DNA of 64,000 nucleotides from assembly GCF_954871325.1 (NCBI RefSeq), contig NC_088779.1, positions 9,674,846 through 9,738,845 on the forward strand. Direction: 5' to 3'. Within the stretch, counting starts at the first letter, position 1, and the number at the start of each line of letters is the position of its first letter. Origin of the DNA: Gordionus sp. m RMFG-2023 (Eukaryota > Nematomorpha > Gordioida > Chordodea > Parachordodidae). The notes below the pieces were generated by a model that saw only the letters and a program-made list of their open reading frames with translations, made no database searches and was not told the origin of the DNA. Shown piece by piece: positions 37,296 through 49,479 of this stretch. Both the position numbers and the translations under genes were made by a program.

Positions 37296-38000
37296 ATGTC
37301 TATGGAATTCAAATATTTAACTATAAATGCTCAGGTATTTAGTGACAAATTTAATGAAAAAATAGGGGAAAACGACGACAGTGGAATTTGGGACGAAATA
37401 TCGTTTTCCTTCTCCAACTTTGGATTTAAATCAGATTCTTTCAACGCGACTGGTACAATTGATGACAATAGAAATTTAGCATGTATCAAAGATACTACGC
37501 AATTCTCTATCAAGCCAAAAAAATATAGATTCTTAATTTATAAAGTCGCTGACAAATGTCTAAACACAAATTCGACTGTAGAAATGTATTTGAAACTTCC
37601 GATGTTTAAAATCCCAAAACAACAACAAAATTTTTCAAAATTCACTTCACTCGCATTATTTGATATCCATTTATCATATGGCACAGTTGACGGAAAAGGC
37701 AAGATAAAAGGTAAGTAAATATATTATTTAATATTTATAATAAAATTAATATTTTCAAAAATATTTGTAATCAAATGCATGGAATAAATATTTTTGTTTA
37801 TTTATTAAGGAATAATATTTAGGATGAATATGAACTATGACCTAGCTTTTGAGGAACTATTTGCTGTAAAAAAGCTATGTCATGGCATTTGTCAGAAATT
37901 ATGGAAAGTTCCTTCAGAACACATTGGAGATCGCAATTTAGGAGTCAATGTTATTGAACCCAAATTCACTGAAAAAATAGAAATGAAAATTGATTTCAAT
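37296..38000 (+). pseudogene. Truncated paralogue of the GNAT acetyltransferase
   Basis: Exon 1 (37296-37710) and exon 2 (37810 to about 38000) mirror exons 1-2 of the 30989 gene, with the same intron position and phase: exon 1 ends in GKGKIKG|GTAAGT, like GKIIG|GT, and exon 2 reads MNMNYDLAF..LFAVKK, DRNLGVNVIEP, like MNMNDDQAF, LFAVKK, NRNLGVNAVES. The acetyl-CoA loop is damaged (LCHGICQKLW instead of RCHGIGAHLW), a few codons are deleted in frame, exon 1's GNAT core region is strongly diverged (about half its length is not alignable) and the exon-2 donor and whole third exon are missing. The frames remain open, so a short expressed protein cannot be excluded, but loss of the loop glycine and of the C-terminal domain argues for a pseudogene. 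Confidence 0.75.
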
Positions 38001-38102
38001 TTTATAAAACTGAAAAATATTTTTTGTAACATGTATTTACCCACTCTCCGAAATTATATATGGTCATATTTTGTATTGGAACTCGTTTCATTTATAATAT
38101 AA

Positions 38103-39636
38103 TTATTATTATATAATAAAATTAATGTTAGATGTTATTCAATAAATTTACATTATGAGATATATAATTTATCCAAGAATATATTAATGGATGATTTATA
38201 AAATTTCAGAATTACTTTCTGATGGTGATACAAACATAATTTGAATTACATTTCTTGTATCAGTCTTCCTTATACTTTTTTTTAAAGATCATAAATTTTA
38301 TAGAATTTATTGCTTTCAACAATATTTATCTTAACAATTTGAAATTTCATATGTCCCTTAAATTTTTATCTATAAAATCGATATTATTAGATTTTTATTT
38401 TTATAGTTTAATTACTAAGATTTACGTTTTATCATATGAAATGGAATTATTGAGCAAGGAATATTAATAAAAAGTTGAGGTTATGTGTGATAACATAAAA
38501 TAAAAGCAAAATTGAAGAATAATTACGATATTCTAAAAACGGATAGATACCAAATATGTTAATTTTAATAATTTTTCTAAATTCTTATTGTGTTAATTAG
38601 TTTATAATTGAAAAATATATTAGAATTATAGCATATTGTTCTATAAAACAATAATTTGAAAGCCACATTCCACATAATTAAAAAATATTTTCTAAAATAT
38701 TGGATAGAACTTTATTTTATTATTGTATAGAAAAATATGGCGAGACATTACTATATATATGTGTTTCTGTTCTGTTTTGCTTTGGTTTTTAATTTTTATG
38801 ACAAAAATTAGAAATAGTTATCATTTTACCCCTCTTCCCCATCTAGGTCAACTATTAGACTTGTTTTTTGATAATTAATTCAAAATAAATGTAAACTTAA
38901 TAACCTAAATATCTTTTTTTTAAGCAAAATGAATCAGAAGCGATGTTTCTAAGAAGTCCTGCAGAACTGGCCTGATTATCATCAATAAAATATAGGCCAG
39001 GTTATAGCCCAAAGTTAACGCTATATTTACTTCCTATTCTTTCTTTTTTGCCTGCTTGAATATCACAATTATAATGTGAATTTAAAAATTATGCGAAATT
39101 TTTTTTAAAAAATATCAGAAGGTATGGAATATCTACCTTAATTTTTATATCATATGTTTTATAATATTTAAGCATCATTAAATTACCACAGTTTATTGCT
39201 GAATATTTAAATTTAAATGCATGACATTAAAATATAGAATAAAATAAATATTTGAGTTAAAGATTTCCTTCCTATAAACTTTTAAAAATTCAGTCGCTAG
39301 CCGCATCTGACCACCGGTTTGACCTAGGTAAAAAATTTCTATTGGGCCACGGGCGAACTTGGAGCAAAAAACTAATGTATCTCTCATTTCTAATATATTT
39401 CCTAATATATTAAGAATTAACAATAAAAAATAAAATGAATATATTTTAAGTAGGGGTGTTCTTTTCTTGCGCCTTTTTTGTAGGTTTTTTTCCCCTTTCA
39501 TGAGTTAATTTTTTGAGAGTTATATATGTTGTACACGTTATATGTACCAAGCCAATAATTTGGGAAATTCTATAATAATCATATGGAAAAGTTCAGGCAA
39601 TTTGCGTTTATGGGGCCATTTCATAGTTACTCTTAA
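38103..39636. other. Intergenic stretch
   Basis: No gene supported. A slightly GC-richer minus-strand stretch at 39400-39280 (FARGPIEIFYLGQTGG in one frame) may be a decayed retroelement scrap but cannot be assigned. Confidence 0.35.
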
Positions 39637-41170
39637 TATTAGAACTTTTCCCACTTTTGGCCATCTTATTACAAAAATTCCAAATTCAGATCAAGATGCG
39701 TTCCTAGGGAAATGAACATGAATCAATTATCTTAAGAATCACTAACTTTTATAAAAACAAATGGATACTTCCGATATTTATGCGTATTTATCGTAGCCAC
39801 AACGCTACTCATCTTTCAGCAAAAAATACTCTAATTTTTCTGTTTTCCTTAATTTTTTAATTTATAGAAATATTTATTAACTATTCCTACTACCTCGAGT
39901 ACTGCCGAAAGTGTGTCAAAGAATAATTCACTGTTTTTTTGGTGTGAGGGTGTTTTCAGTGAGGTATTCTGCTTCCATTCAGAAAGTGCAGGGGCCACTG
40001 AATAAATCTTTAAATCTTTTAATGCATAAATTATATTCAAAATATTTAGTACAGAAAACTTAATTTTATATACCACAATGAATATATATTGTTTTTCTTA
40101 TAATTAATAATGTAAAATAATTTTAAAACACTAGACCTTGGGAATTACTCACCAAAAAACATTAATGAAGGTAATAATATTGATATTCGGTTACCCACCT
40201 TAACCCTAACCTAACCATAACCTTGTCTAAAATATGATTAATAATTTTTTAAAATATAAAAATAAATATTATCGATTTCTATTTACTTATTCTAATTATT
40301 TTGAATGTAATTTTATTAAATTAAATAAATTATAATTATTAATTTCTATCAAGGATGTGAACCGAACCCTAAACCCTCCTATTTTGGCTGAACCTGAACC
40401 CGGACCCTTTTTAAAAGTGGAGGGTCCAAGAGTTCTAGGTGTCATAAAAATTTAAAAAAATAAAAATATTTTTTTAAAAAACAATATAAATTTTTTAAAA
40501 TTATAATAACTTTTTTTGTGGAATTATTTATTTTATCTTCGCGTTTTTCTTTCAATTTTCTTCCTGGACTTCAATTTTATTTAGAGATTGATATCATAAA
40601 TTATTTTCCAGTGTAATAATATTTTATTATGTAAATTTATTAATATGCTATGTTTTAGAAATACGTTGATTATTTTGAAAGTGAATTATTTTGTAGTACA
40701 TAAAATATTTAATAACTTGACAAAAATTTAAAGCTCAATCAAAATTTTTGTTATACTGTCTATTTATTTTTAATAATTCCCAAGTCTATAAAAAAAAACT
40801 TGAAAATGAATTAATCAGATGTCAAAAATTTAAAATACTGCCAAACAATTTTTAGACTGCCTAAAGTAAATAAGATTAATGTCCATTTCATGTCAAGCAA
40901 AACTGTTCAAATAATTATTTTGTTTAATTTTTAATTATTCTTTGTTTAAATTAATTTATATCTCTTTTTTTGTTAATGATTATTTTGTTTTAAAAATAAT
41001 AATCTACTTTTAAATATTTTAAATAATTATAAAACTTTATTATGATTTTTTTAAAATTTTTTATAGCAAGAATAGATTTGATTTTCCAGTTTTGGAAATT
41101 AAAATTTTATATTCTTGGTTAAGACACACCCCTTTAATTTTAAAAAAAAGCGGGAAAAGACATCTCGCCC
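39637..41170. repeat. 1.5-kb repeat, copy A
   Basis: Near-identical direct copy of 54642-56200; differences are scattered substitutions and a few small indels. It starts at TATTAGAACTTTTCCCAC and ends in the hairpin GCGGGAAAAGACATCTCGC. It contains a minus-strand 75-aa frame (40076-39849) conserved in both copies, the telomere-like TTAACCCTAACCTAACC near 40200, and a GAACCCGGACCC cluster near 40400. No terminal inverted repeat and no target duplication could be identified. The right edge abuts a Ty3/gypsy fossil. Possibly a non-autonomous transposon or a segmental duplication. Confidence 0.85.
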
Positions 41171-41660
41171 TTCTCAACAAACCGATGATAATAACTTACC
41201 ATCCCTACAAAGGACGGTACGCCTTACATCGCGGCTTTACCATATTTTTGTCCAACGGCCACACCTCCACTCCATTTATTCGATGCCCCTAAATACACAA
41301 CTTCCATTACTCCCAGTATACTTTTCTCTCTACTCGCTCGCAATCCCTTCTCTCGGATTCTCTGAAATACCTCTTCCAGCCTTCGATTGTGCTGCTCCGC
41401 CGTGCCCCGTTATCAACACATCATCCCTATAATATACTCCTTACAAACCCTGAAAAATTGCAGCCATTGTCATGAAATATTGGCGCAGAAAAGAAGACTT
41501 TGGAAGACATGATAACCTCACTGTCCACTATTTTTATATACTTAGGAGTCACCTATTTGTAGCGGCGAATCTTGACCTCTATTCAAATAGAATTGCTCAC
41601 TTCATTATAGCAAAACAAAACATATAAAAGAAGACTTTGGAAGATATTCCCGATGGCGAA
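41171..41660 (-). mobile_element. Ty3/gypsy reverse transcriptase fossil
   Basis: A broken retroelement fragment, clearly richer in GC than its surroundings. On the minus strand, around 41430-41400, the DDVLITGHGG catalytic strand motif of Ty3/gypsy reverse transcriptases is readable, followed by the downstream thumb-side region. Only part of the RT domain is present; no LTRs were seen. It is broken at several points and looks old. It abuts copy A of the 1.5-kb repeat. Confidence 0.6.
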
Positions 41661-43636
41661 CCCTAGATTATATACTATTGCTATATCTTGCTATCATAGT
41701 TTTCAAAAAAAATTTAGCCAGATATTATATAAGCCTGGAAATTATACTCATAGATGGTAAAAAGGTTTTAGAAATCTATTTGCTAATTATCAAAGATTAC
41801 ATACTATTGTTTTAGCTAATATCTTAATCAGATCCTTTTAAATAATTGATCCAAATCGGGCTTTCTAACAAAACTAATTGCTACCATACTACGTAGATTA
41901 GTCTTTACTTTCTCGGACTTAATGAGTATGACATCATTGCTCGCTTTTTCATATATAAATGGCGCATATACTTTAACAAATGCTATATATCACATTACAA
42001 ATGCTATATATCACATTACAAATGTTTAAATACTGAATGACACATTAATTCCCTAAAGAAATTGGATAATTTACATTTTTCATATTGTATTTAGTCTAAT
42101 ATTTTGAAAATATAATCACAAGATACCTGTTATATTATCAATATTTTTTATTATGATGCTAAAATTGATCGTAATTCTAATGAGTGAAGATATGAACCTA
42201 GAAATTTAACTAATATTTATTAAAAGTTCAGATATAAACTTTGCTTAAACATACCCTAGTATATCGTAAACTCTTATAATTTAAAACTGCTTAGTTTATC
42301 ATATATAAAAGGTTCGTAAACTGCATATAAAAATATGGTAAAATTATTTTAAAATATGTACTAATTTATACAAAAATAAAGGTTTGAATAAAATTAATTA
42401 ATTGGTAAAGTTTGTATAATATAAAATTCTATATATAAAATTTTTAACCAATTTTTTTCTAACATAACGATTAATTGTGTTGCTAAAGATCAAGAAAATA
42501 TGCATGAATAAATGCTATTATTTTAAAGATTTTAGTTGCTGGATAAAAAGAGTAGATATTTATTACTAAGTAGATATAGAAAAGAGTTGATTTGGTTTTA
42601 TAAATAAAATTTTTCATTATTCGTTTTCCAATTTTTTTAATTTACCTTTAAGGGGAGACTTTTATTACAAAGAAGCAGTTGAATCTTCACTACAATGAGA
42701 TCACTATTATATTAAAACATTAATTTGTAATTTGTATAATGATTTTACAATGCATATTTTTAATGAATTCGCTAAGATATTTATTTCTCTTGTCAGATTT
42801 TTCTCACTTATTCGGCAATCCATATAACGTATTAGTTTCATTAGTATATAAATGGTGAATATATAGTAATATATAAAATATCTATGTTATCCCGGATAAG
42901 CCTCATTTCAAAAAACCAGTATATCACTTTTGATACTTTACTGGTTATAAGTTGAATATTACTTAATAGGTTGTTAGTATTTCTAATAATTTGTAGTAGA
43001 GACCCAGGCTAGTCGGCGCAAGAGGTTTGTCAGTTTATGGATTTTATTTTTAAGACCAGTAACGGTTAGAAATTAAAATTTTACTCTAATATAGAGTTTA
43101 GATAAGTATTATACTTTCGTCTCTTCATCCACATTATACTGATAAGTTACAACCTTTACAGGACTTTAATATGATTTTTTAAATTGTTTTCATAACAACA
43201 GAATAGATTCGCGCCAATTACAGAGGGATCTTTTTTCCCTTTATGATATTAGATTTGAAAGGATATTTTACCCTTTGGCACTCTTAAAATATTCAAAAAG
43301 CATTCAAATCGTGCGGGATATACCCTTATGAAAATAAATATATTTCGAGAAGAAGATTTTATAACTATTACTAGAAAGTCCTGAATATCCTCCTGCAATT
43401 ATGTCTATTCCTAGTTCATCAATTTAATTCTCCTCCCAGCACTTTTCTTTCTGTCACTAGCCCCTCATTTGGTTCTTTTAATTAACACCTCAATTAATGA
43501 TGTTCTTACTCCTTTAAACATGTATCTCCCAGGTTCATTTATCCAGGTCCTAACTCATCTAGGGATTCGCAAAGGGAACAGGGAAAAAAAGAAGATATTT
43601 TTACCTCATCCACCATACAAGAAGCAGATTCTATTA
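41661..43636. other. Intergenic stretch with a 21-bp tandem repeat
   Basis: Mostly AT-rich with no supportable gene; parts near 43200-43620 are less AT-rich and may be further retroelement debris. At 41976-42017 the 21-bp unit ACAAATGCTATATATCACAT plus T occurs twice, followed by a third partial ACAAATG. Confidence 0.45.
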
Positions 43637-44099
43637 GAACAATATAGAGACTTTCATGGGCCGGGTTTGGGCCTAATTATAAATTTTCTAATGGGCCTGG
43701 GCCTGGCTTGGGTTCGTTGGAAATTTTTGCAATAAGGCTTGGGCCGGGCCTGGGCCTAAATTTAAATTTAGCTTATTTTAAGGATATTTAATAGGACAAA
43801 TATAACAACTGATTTTATTAGTGTTATTTATCAGATTTCCTATTCCTATACACCTTGGGAGAGCATATATTTTTTAAATCGGAAATTGGTATCTTAACTT
43901 AACACAACTGGTTTAGAGTGTATAGCTACTATAGGTAATAAATATTATTTATATTTTAAGGAAAATTATAGTTGAATAGATCCTATTTTATTAACAATAT
44001 TAATTATGTTGTGATACATCATGGTTATGAAATAAAATGCATAAATATATAACCTTTGGTAGATAAATTATTGAAATTTAATAATTTTAATTTTTATAG

Positions 44100-44718
44100 A
44101 ATGAATAGATTCATTATGATTGACAAACAGATTTGATTAGTTCAACTTACTTTTTAGATGGTTTTCTATATATTCCTTTGTGTATTACACTAATGAGATT
44201 GAAGGCTAAGAAAGCTGTTAATATTTAACATAACATACTCTTTTTTCTGAACTATTTTATTTTTTTATGTTTTTTATATATATGGTATGGGTATTATATA
44301 ATGAATGAATAGATTTATTTTGAATGACAAACAGATTTGACCTTTAATATAATAGTACAACTTACTTTTTAGATGGTTTTCTATATATTCCTTTGTGTAA
44401 ATGAGATTGAAGGCTAAGAAAGCTGTTAATATGTAACATAACATATTCTTTTTTCTGAACTAATTTTTTTAAAAATGTTTTTAATATATATGGTATGGGT
44501 ATTATATAATGAATGAATAAATTCATTTTAAATGACAAACAGATTTGACCTTTAATATAATAGTACAAATTACTTTTTAGATGGTTTTCTATATATTCCT
44601 TTGTGTATTACACTAATGAGATTGAAGGCTAAAAAAGCTGTTAATATGTAACATAACATACTCTTTTTTCTGAACTAATTTATTTTTTTATGTTTTTTTT
44701 ATATATGGGATGGGTATT
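44100..44718. repeat. Tandem triplication of a ~205-bp unit inside the hAT element
   Basis: Three successive units start near AATGAATAGATTCATT (about 44100), AATGAATAGATTTATT (about 44303) and AATGAATAAATTCATT (about 44512). Each contains GACAAACAGATTTGA, CTTTTTAGATGGTTTTC, GAGATTGAAGGCTAA and TATGG(T/G)ATGGGTATT. Spacing is about 203 and 209 bp. They lie directly upstream of the transposase start codon at 44765, so they form its promoter/leader region. Confidence 0.88.
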
Positions 44719-44764
44719 TCTCCTTTGTAATAAATTGTAGTATTTTGAATTTTTTTTTAGATAA

Positions 44765-46664
44765 ATGAATAAAAATCAAGAAATAGTTAAAAAATTACAT
44801 TCTCAAGAATACAAATTATTAGCAAACAACTCATTGAAGAGCAAGGTCTGGGATTCTTTTAGTATAATAATAGACAATAATAATAATAAAATGGGATATG
44901 TCCAATGTAAAAGATGCCAAGACATACTTTCATATTCAAATAAAGTAGGATCATCCCATTTATCAAGACATAAATGTAAACCAAATCCTATAATTAAATT
45001 ATCTTCTTTTTATCCAATTAAAAATGATAAAACATCATATACAAATGAAAAAAAGGAAGTTATCAATAGATGTGTAAAGTTTTGTGCTGTAGATATTCGC
45101 CCATTTCAATGTATAGCTGGTAAAGGCTTTAAATATTTAGCACAATATTTTATTGAAGTTGGTTCAAAGAAGGGTTTGATTGATGTTGAAAATATTCTGC
45201 CAAGTCCTATAACTATATCAATGCATATGAATGATATTTCTCAAAATTTGCACAAAAAAAATATTCCCAGAAGTACAAAATGCTTTAATAAATTCTTTTT
45301 GTAGTGCAACAACTGATTTATACATAGATGACTTCAAAAAGTACATATATATTACATTAACTCTTCACTACATAATTAAATGGAAATTAATAAAACGTGT
45401 TTTGTTTACTTCTCTTTTTTTAAAAGATAAAAAAACAAGTGAAAATATACACAAAGAACTTGTTTCTAATTTTGCTAAACTTGGATATGCTTCTGATGCA
45501 TTTTATAAAATCACTAATCACTGATCAAGGTAGCAACATGATAAAGGCTTTAGAACCATATAAACGGTTAAACTATTCTGCTCATCTCATTAACACTATT
45601 CTAAGAAATACTTTTTCTCCAAAATATATGCAAATATCTACACCCTTATTATATAACCTTATTCTTCAATGTAAATCACTAACAAGATTTTTTAAGCAAA
45701 GTGGATTAAATAAGAGTTTAGATTGTTTACAGAAAAGAAATATGGAGGATAAGCTTAATTCTATTGATAAAAATGGGTTGAAATCATTAATAGACATGTT
45801 GACCCCATATAATCAGGCAACCAAGGAGCTGGAGGGAGATAGAAGTCCTACATTATTTAAAGTTTTATTAATTTATAAAACATTGGCAAAGTTACCAGTG
45901 TCTGATATTTTATACGAAGCGTATCAATTCAATAGTGAAATTAGAAAGTTAAAATTAAGAGCTAAGGAATTTTTAATATCAAAATTCCAAATAGATATTT
46001 TACACAAAATCGCTACATTTTTAAATCCTAAATTCCGCCAGTTAAAAATGCTTACTTTGGAAGAAGCACTTGAAGTAAAAAATAGTACAAGGGCCTTAAT
46101 GATTGATTATTCAGATCATCATCCAATTCCTATATATGATCTTGATGAAGCAAATATCCCTAGAGCTTCAAGTAACATATATTTTATAAATATTTTTATC
46201 TATATAATATTTTTAGATACTTCAGATCTCGATGAAGTGCATGTGCATGTTCCTATTCCTACTTCGAGGATTACTAGGGCTACCAGTAATTTATTATTTA
46301 TAAATCTTTTTAGCTATATAATATTTTTAGCTTCATCCTCATTATTGGATATGTCTTCGTGGGAGGATGACACAATACTTCATATAAGACGGATGCTGAT
46401 GAGATTAATTTATATATGGATATTCAGCTAAATGAAGAGGATATCAACTATGATGACTGTATCCTAGATTGGTGGAAGAAACATGAAAAAATCTTGCCAA
46501 AATTGGCAAGATTAGCCAAAAAAATTCATGCGATTCCAGCATCTAATGTTTCGAGTGAACGGGATTTCAGTACCATTGGAAGGGTTATTGAAGAAAGAAG
46601 AACGAATTTAAATAACGAAATTGTAGATAATATATTATTTTTTAATGATAATTTGAAAATATAA
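44765..46664 (+). pseudogene. hAT transposase (BED finger, hATC), frame-broken
   Basis: Mediates cut-and-paste of its own element. The start ATG at 44765 opens a 179-aa frame holding a BED zinc finger (VQCKRCQDILSYSNKVGSSH then LSRHKC, about residues 54-79) and the Hermes-like RPFQCIAGKGFKYLAQYF block. The frame then shifts (around 45270-45440) to the central DDE/helical region at 45439-46431. Two short introns, 46172-46216 and 46286-46330, are both phase 1. Another frame change near 46380-46430 precedes the last segment, which carries the dimerisation motif ASNVSSERDFSTIGRVIEER near 46540-46600 and stops at 46662-46664. At least two frameshifts and probably a loss around 45300-45500 make it non-functional. 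The family is hAT; I would place it near Hermes/Tramp-like BED-finger transposases. Confidence 0.85.
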
Positions 46665-46693
46665 ATTAAAATTTTGTTTATATCATTTATAGT

Positions 46694-46715
46694 TATTATA
46701 TATATATATATATAT
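46694..46715. repeat. (TA)n microsatellite
   Basis: Short uninterrupted TA run downstream of the transposase stop, within the hAT element. A shorter interrupted version is present at the equivalent place in the inverted relative (near 47445). Confidence 0.8.
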
Positions 46716-47196
46716 TATTACTAAATAAAATATTATATTTCTATTAGTATTACTTCAACATAAGTTAAGTATACATAAAATAATTTTATGGGCTTGGGCC
46801 GGGCTTGGGAAATTTTTTAAATATTATAGCGGGCCTGGGCCGGGCTTGGGAATTTTTTAAAGATTAAAAACGGGCCGGGCCTGGGCTTAAAATTTTTTTT
46901 TACCATGGGCCTGGGCCGGGCATGGTCCTAAAATCTAGGCCCATGAAGTCTCTAGAACAATAAGAATAAAAAATTGATAAAATAAGTGAGTAATAAAAGA
47001 TGTTGTGTATTATATGTAAACAAATTATTAAAATATTCCTTATTTTGAAGATTGATTTTCAATGCAGGGTGTGGAAAGATTGGGCAATATGAGTTTAATG
47101 GTTCAAAAAAAGATTCCTATTTTGTTTGTTTATAACTCTAAATATAATATTATATTGAGGCATTATAAGTTATATAATTAAAAACGGTAGCTTGAT

Positions 47197-48240
47197 TAGA
47201 GAACTTCATGGGCCTTTTTAGGACCAAACCCGGCCCAGGCCCATCGTAAAAAAAATTTTAAGCCCAGGCCCGGCCCGGCCAGGCCCGTTTTTAATATTTA
47301 AAAAAATTCCCAAGCCCGGCCCAAGCCCGCTATAATATTTAAAAAATTTCCCAAGCCCGGCCCAAGCCCATAAAATTATTTTATGTATACTTAACTTATG
47401 CTAAAGTAATACTAATAGAAATATAATATTTTATTTAGTAATAATATATATATATAATATTAATAAATGATATAAACAAAATTTTAATTTATATTTTCAA
47501 ATTATCATTTAAAAATAATATTTTACTCGTTATTTAAATTTGTTCTTCTTTCTTCAATAACCCTTCCAATAGTACTGAAATTCCGTTCACTGGAAACATT
47601 AGATGCATGCTTCTTCCACCAATCTAGGATGCAGTCATCATAGTTGATATCCTCTTCATTTAGCTGAATATCCATATATAAATTAATCTCATCAGCAGCA
47701 TCCGTCTCATTATGAAGTATTGTGTCATCCTCCCACGAAGACATATCCAATAATGAGGACGAAGCTAAAAATATTATATAGCTAAAAAGATTTATAAATA
47801 ATAAATTACTGGTAGCTCTAGTAATCCTCGAAGTAGGAATAGGAACATGCACAAGCACTTCATCCAGACGCTAACTTGGGAAAATATATGTCATATTGAA
47901 AATGTTGGCCATCTTTGGGAACATTTTTGGGAATATTCCCTGATTTTCGCTGTTTCTTTTTTCACTATTTCGTGCTCAGGCCGTTGTGTTAAAATAAGTA
48001 AAATTATACCAATTTCCGATTTAAAAAATATATACTCTCCCAAGGTGTATAGGAAATTTGATAAATAACACTAATAAAATCAGAATGATTTGTTATATTT
48101 GTTTAAAATAAGCTAAATTTGAATTTAAAAATTTAGGCCCAAGCCTATTGCAAAAATTTTCAACGAACCCAAGCCCGGCCCAGGCCCGCTAGAAAATTTA
48201 TAATTAGGCCCAAGCCCGGCCCGGACCATGAAGGTCTCTA
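47197..48240 (-). mobile_element. Internally deleted, inverted relative of the hAT element
   Basis: 1044 bp. Perfect 8-bp duplication AGCTTGAT at 47189-47196 and 48241-48248. Its ends TAGAGAACTTCATGGGCC and, on the other strand, TAGAGACCTTCATGGTCC match those of the 43645 element. On the minus strand it keeps the C-terminal transposase (47858-47523), including one 45-nt intron and ASNVSSERNFSTIGRV, then jumps to the element's left-end sequence; everything between, including the BED finger and catalytic core, is gone. An additional in-frame loss of about 54 nt removes the residues between WWKKH and ASNVSS. It could only move in trans. It lies 234 bp from the larger element, in opposite orientation. 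Confidence 0.92.
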
Positions 48241-48248
48241 AGCTTGAT

Positions 48249-49479
48249 TAGAATAGCCTTATCGAAGATCCGGCTAACTTATGGGGTCGGCGTTTATAGG
48301 TTCAAAAAAAACATTTTAAAACAATTAAGTCTAAAATATATAGGGATTATTTGGTATTTTGCAATCTGATATGATCATTATTTACGGAGCCATAACGATT
48401 AATAAAAGCTCTGGTCTTCCTTACTGTTAAAACGAATAATTAATTAAACCCGCAAAAATATTATTAATATCAATCTGTAATACCTTGCAGGTTTATGAGT
48501 TGAACCAACTTCAAGTTGTTATTAATATTTCAATGTGTACTTTTGAAATGAACTGGCTATAAAATAATGAAGTTTAAACATAAATAAGTTCATTTTAAAA
48601 ATTTTAACAAATAATATATTTATATTTAGGTTCAAAGCTATATTTTAAAAAAAATTTAAATAATAATACCCATCAATTTATCTTGATTACCAATTAAAAA
48701 TTATATAAAAGATCCTAAACATTTTAAAAAATATATATTATTGTTTACTATTATTCATAATCACTATCACATAAATTATATTACTGAGGTATCCAAAAGG
48801 TATTTAAAATTATATATTTTGTATTAAAGACATAATTTGATTATTTGGAACAAAGTTTTGAGGACCCATCTCATTAGGTATCTCAAAGATGAACTTGAAA
48901 ATACTACTTATACACATATGTTTCTTAGAAAATATTTTCTGATAAAATCATATTTTTTTTTACACTTAAAAATCTTTCTAGAGATATGATTTAAATTCCA
49001 TATATTTCTGTTAAATATGGCAGTTATTTCAGAATAAATCATTTCTAAAAAAAAAAATTATTAAGCGTTGCCGTGGACATCAATTGTAGAAGCATTTTCA
49101 CAAGGGTTAAATTAAGATTTTAGCCAAAAAGATGTTATTTAGGCCGCCAAATATGGTCAATAGAGGCTTAAACTTTTTGTTGATCTATATGTAGAGTCTC
49201 CAGGTTTGGGTAACATTTTTTTTAGCTAAAATATTAATATATCCGGTATTTTAAAAGGCGTTTAAAATCCAGGTTTTTTACTATCTACAAACCTTTAAAT
49301 TTATATCATTTTATATTTTTTTTTGTCATTTATTTCTAGATTAATTTTTTTCCATACCTTTAATATATAATATATTAGCATAATATTTTTATTCAGTGAT
49401 TTTCGATTTTTATTATTATTTTAAACGTATAAGAGATTATTTTTCTTATACAAAATAAATAGAATAGATAACTTGCTTG
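48249..49479. other. Upstream flank of the PM20D1-like gene
   Basis: AT-rich, no gene or element recognised. Promoter elements cannot be distinguished in this composition. Confidence 0.4.

Larger units (their letters stand above)
43645..46954 (+). mobile_element. Full-length hAT transposon with perfect 8-bp TSD
   Basis: 3310 bp. The 8-bp duplication GAACAATA lies at 43637-43644 and 46955-46962. Terminal inverted repeats are TAGAGACTTTCATGGGCC (left) and TAGAGACTTCATGGGCCT (right, other strand). Dense GGGCCTGGGCC/GGGCCGGG words mark both subterminal regions (43657-43780 and 46790-46945). Contents: a 205-bp tandem triplication, a BED-finger transposase split over several frames, and two 45-nt introns. 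The perfect target duplication suggests a fairly recent insertion; the transposase is nevertheless broken. Confidence 0.95.

Noticed and set aside
39849-40076. Possible glycolipid-transfer-protein resemblance of the 75-aa frame (LFFDTLSAVLEVV)
   Set aside because: Only one hydrophobic stretch looks similar; no other family motif is present.
40195-40225. Telomere-like TTAACCCTAACCTAACC (also in copy B near 55230)
   Set aside because: Only two or three imperfect units inside a dispersed repeat; not a telomeric array.
41092-41432. Plus-strand reading frames of 66 and 105 codons in the GC-richer patch
   Set aside because: They are the antisense of a retroelement RT fossil on the minus strand.
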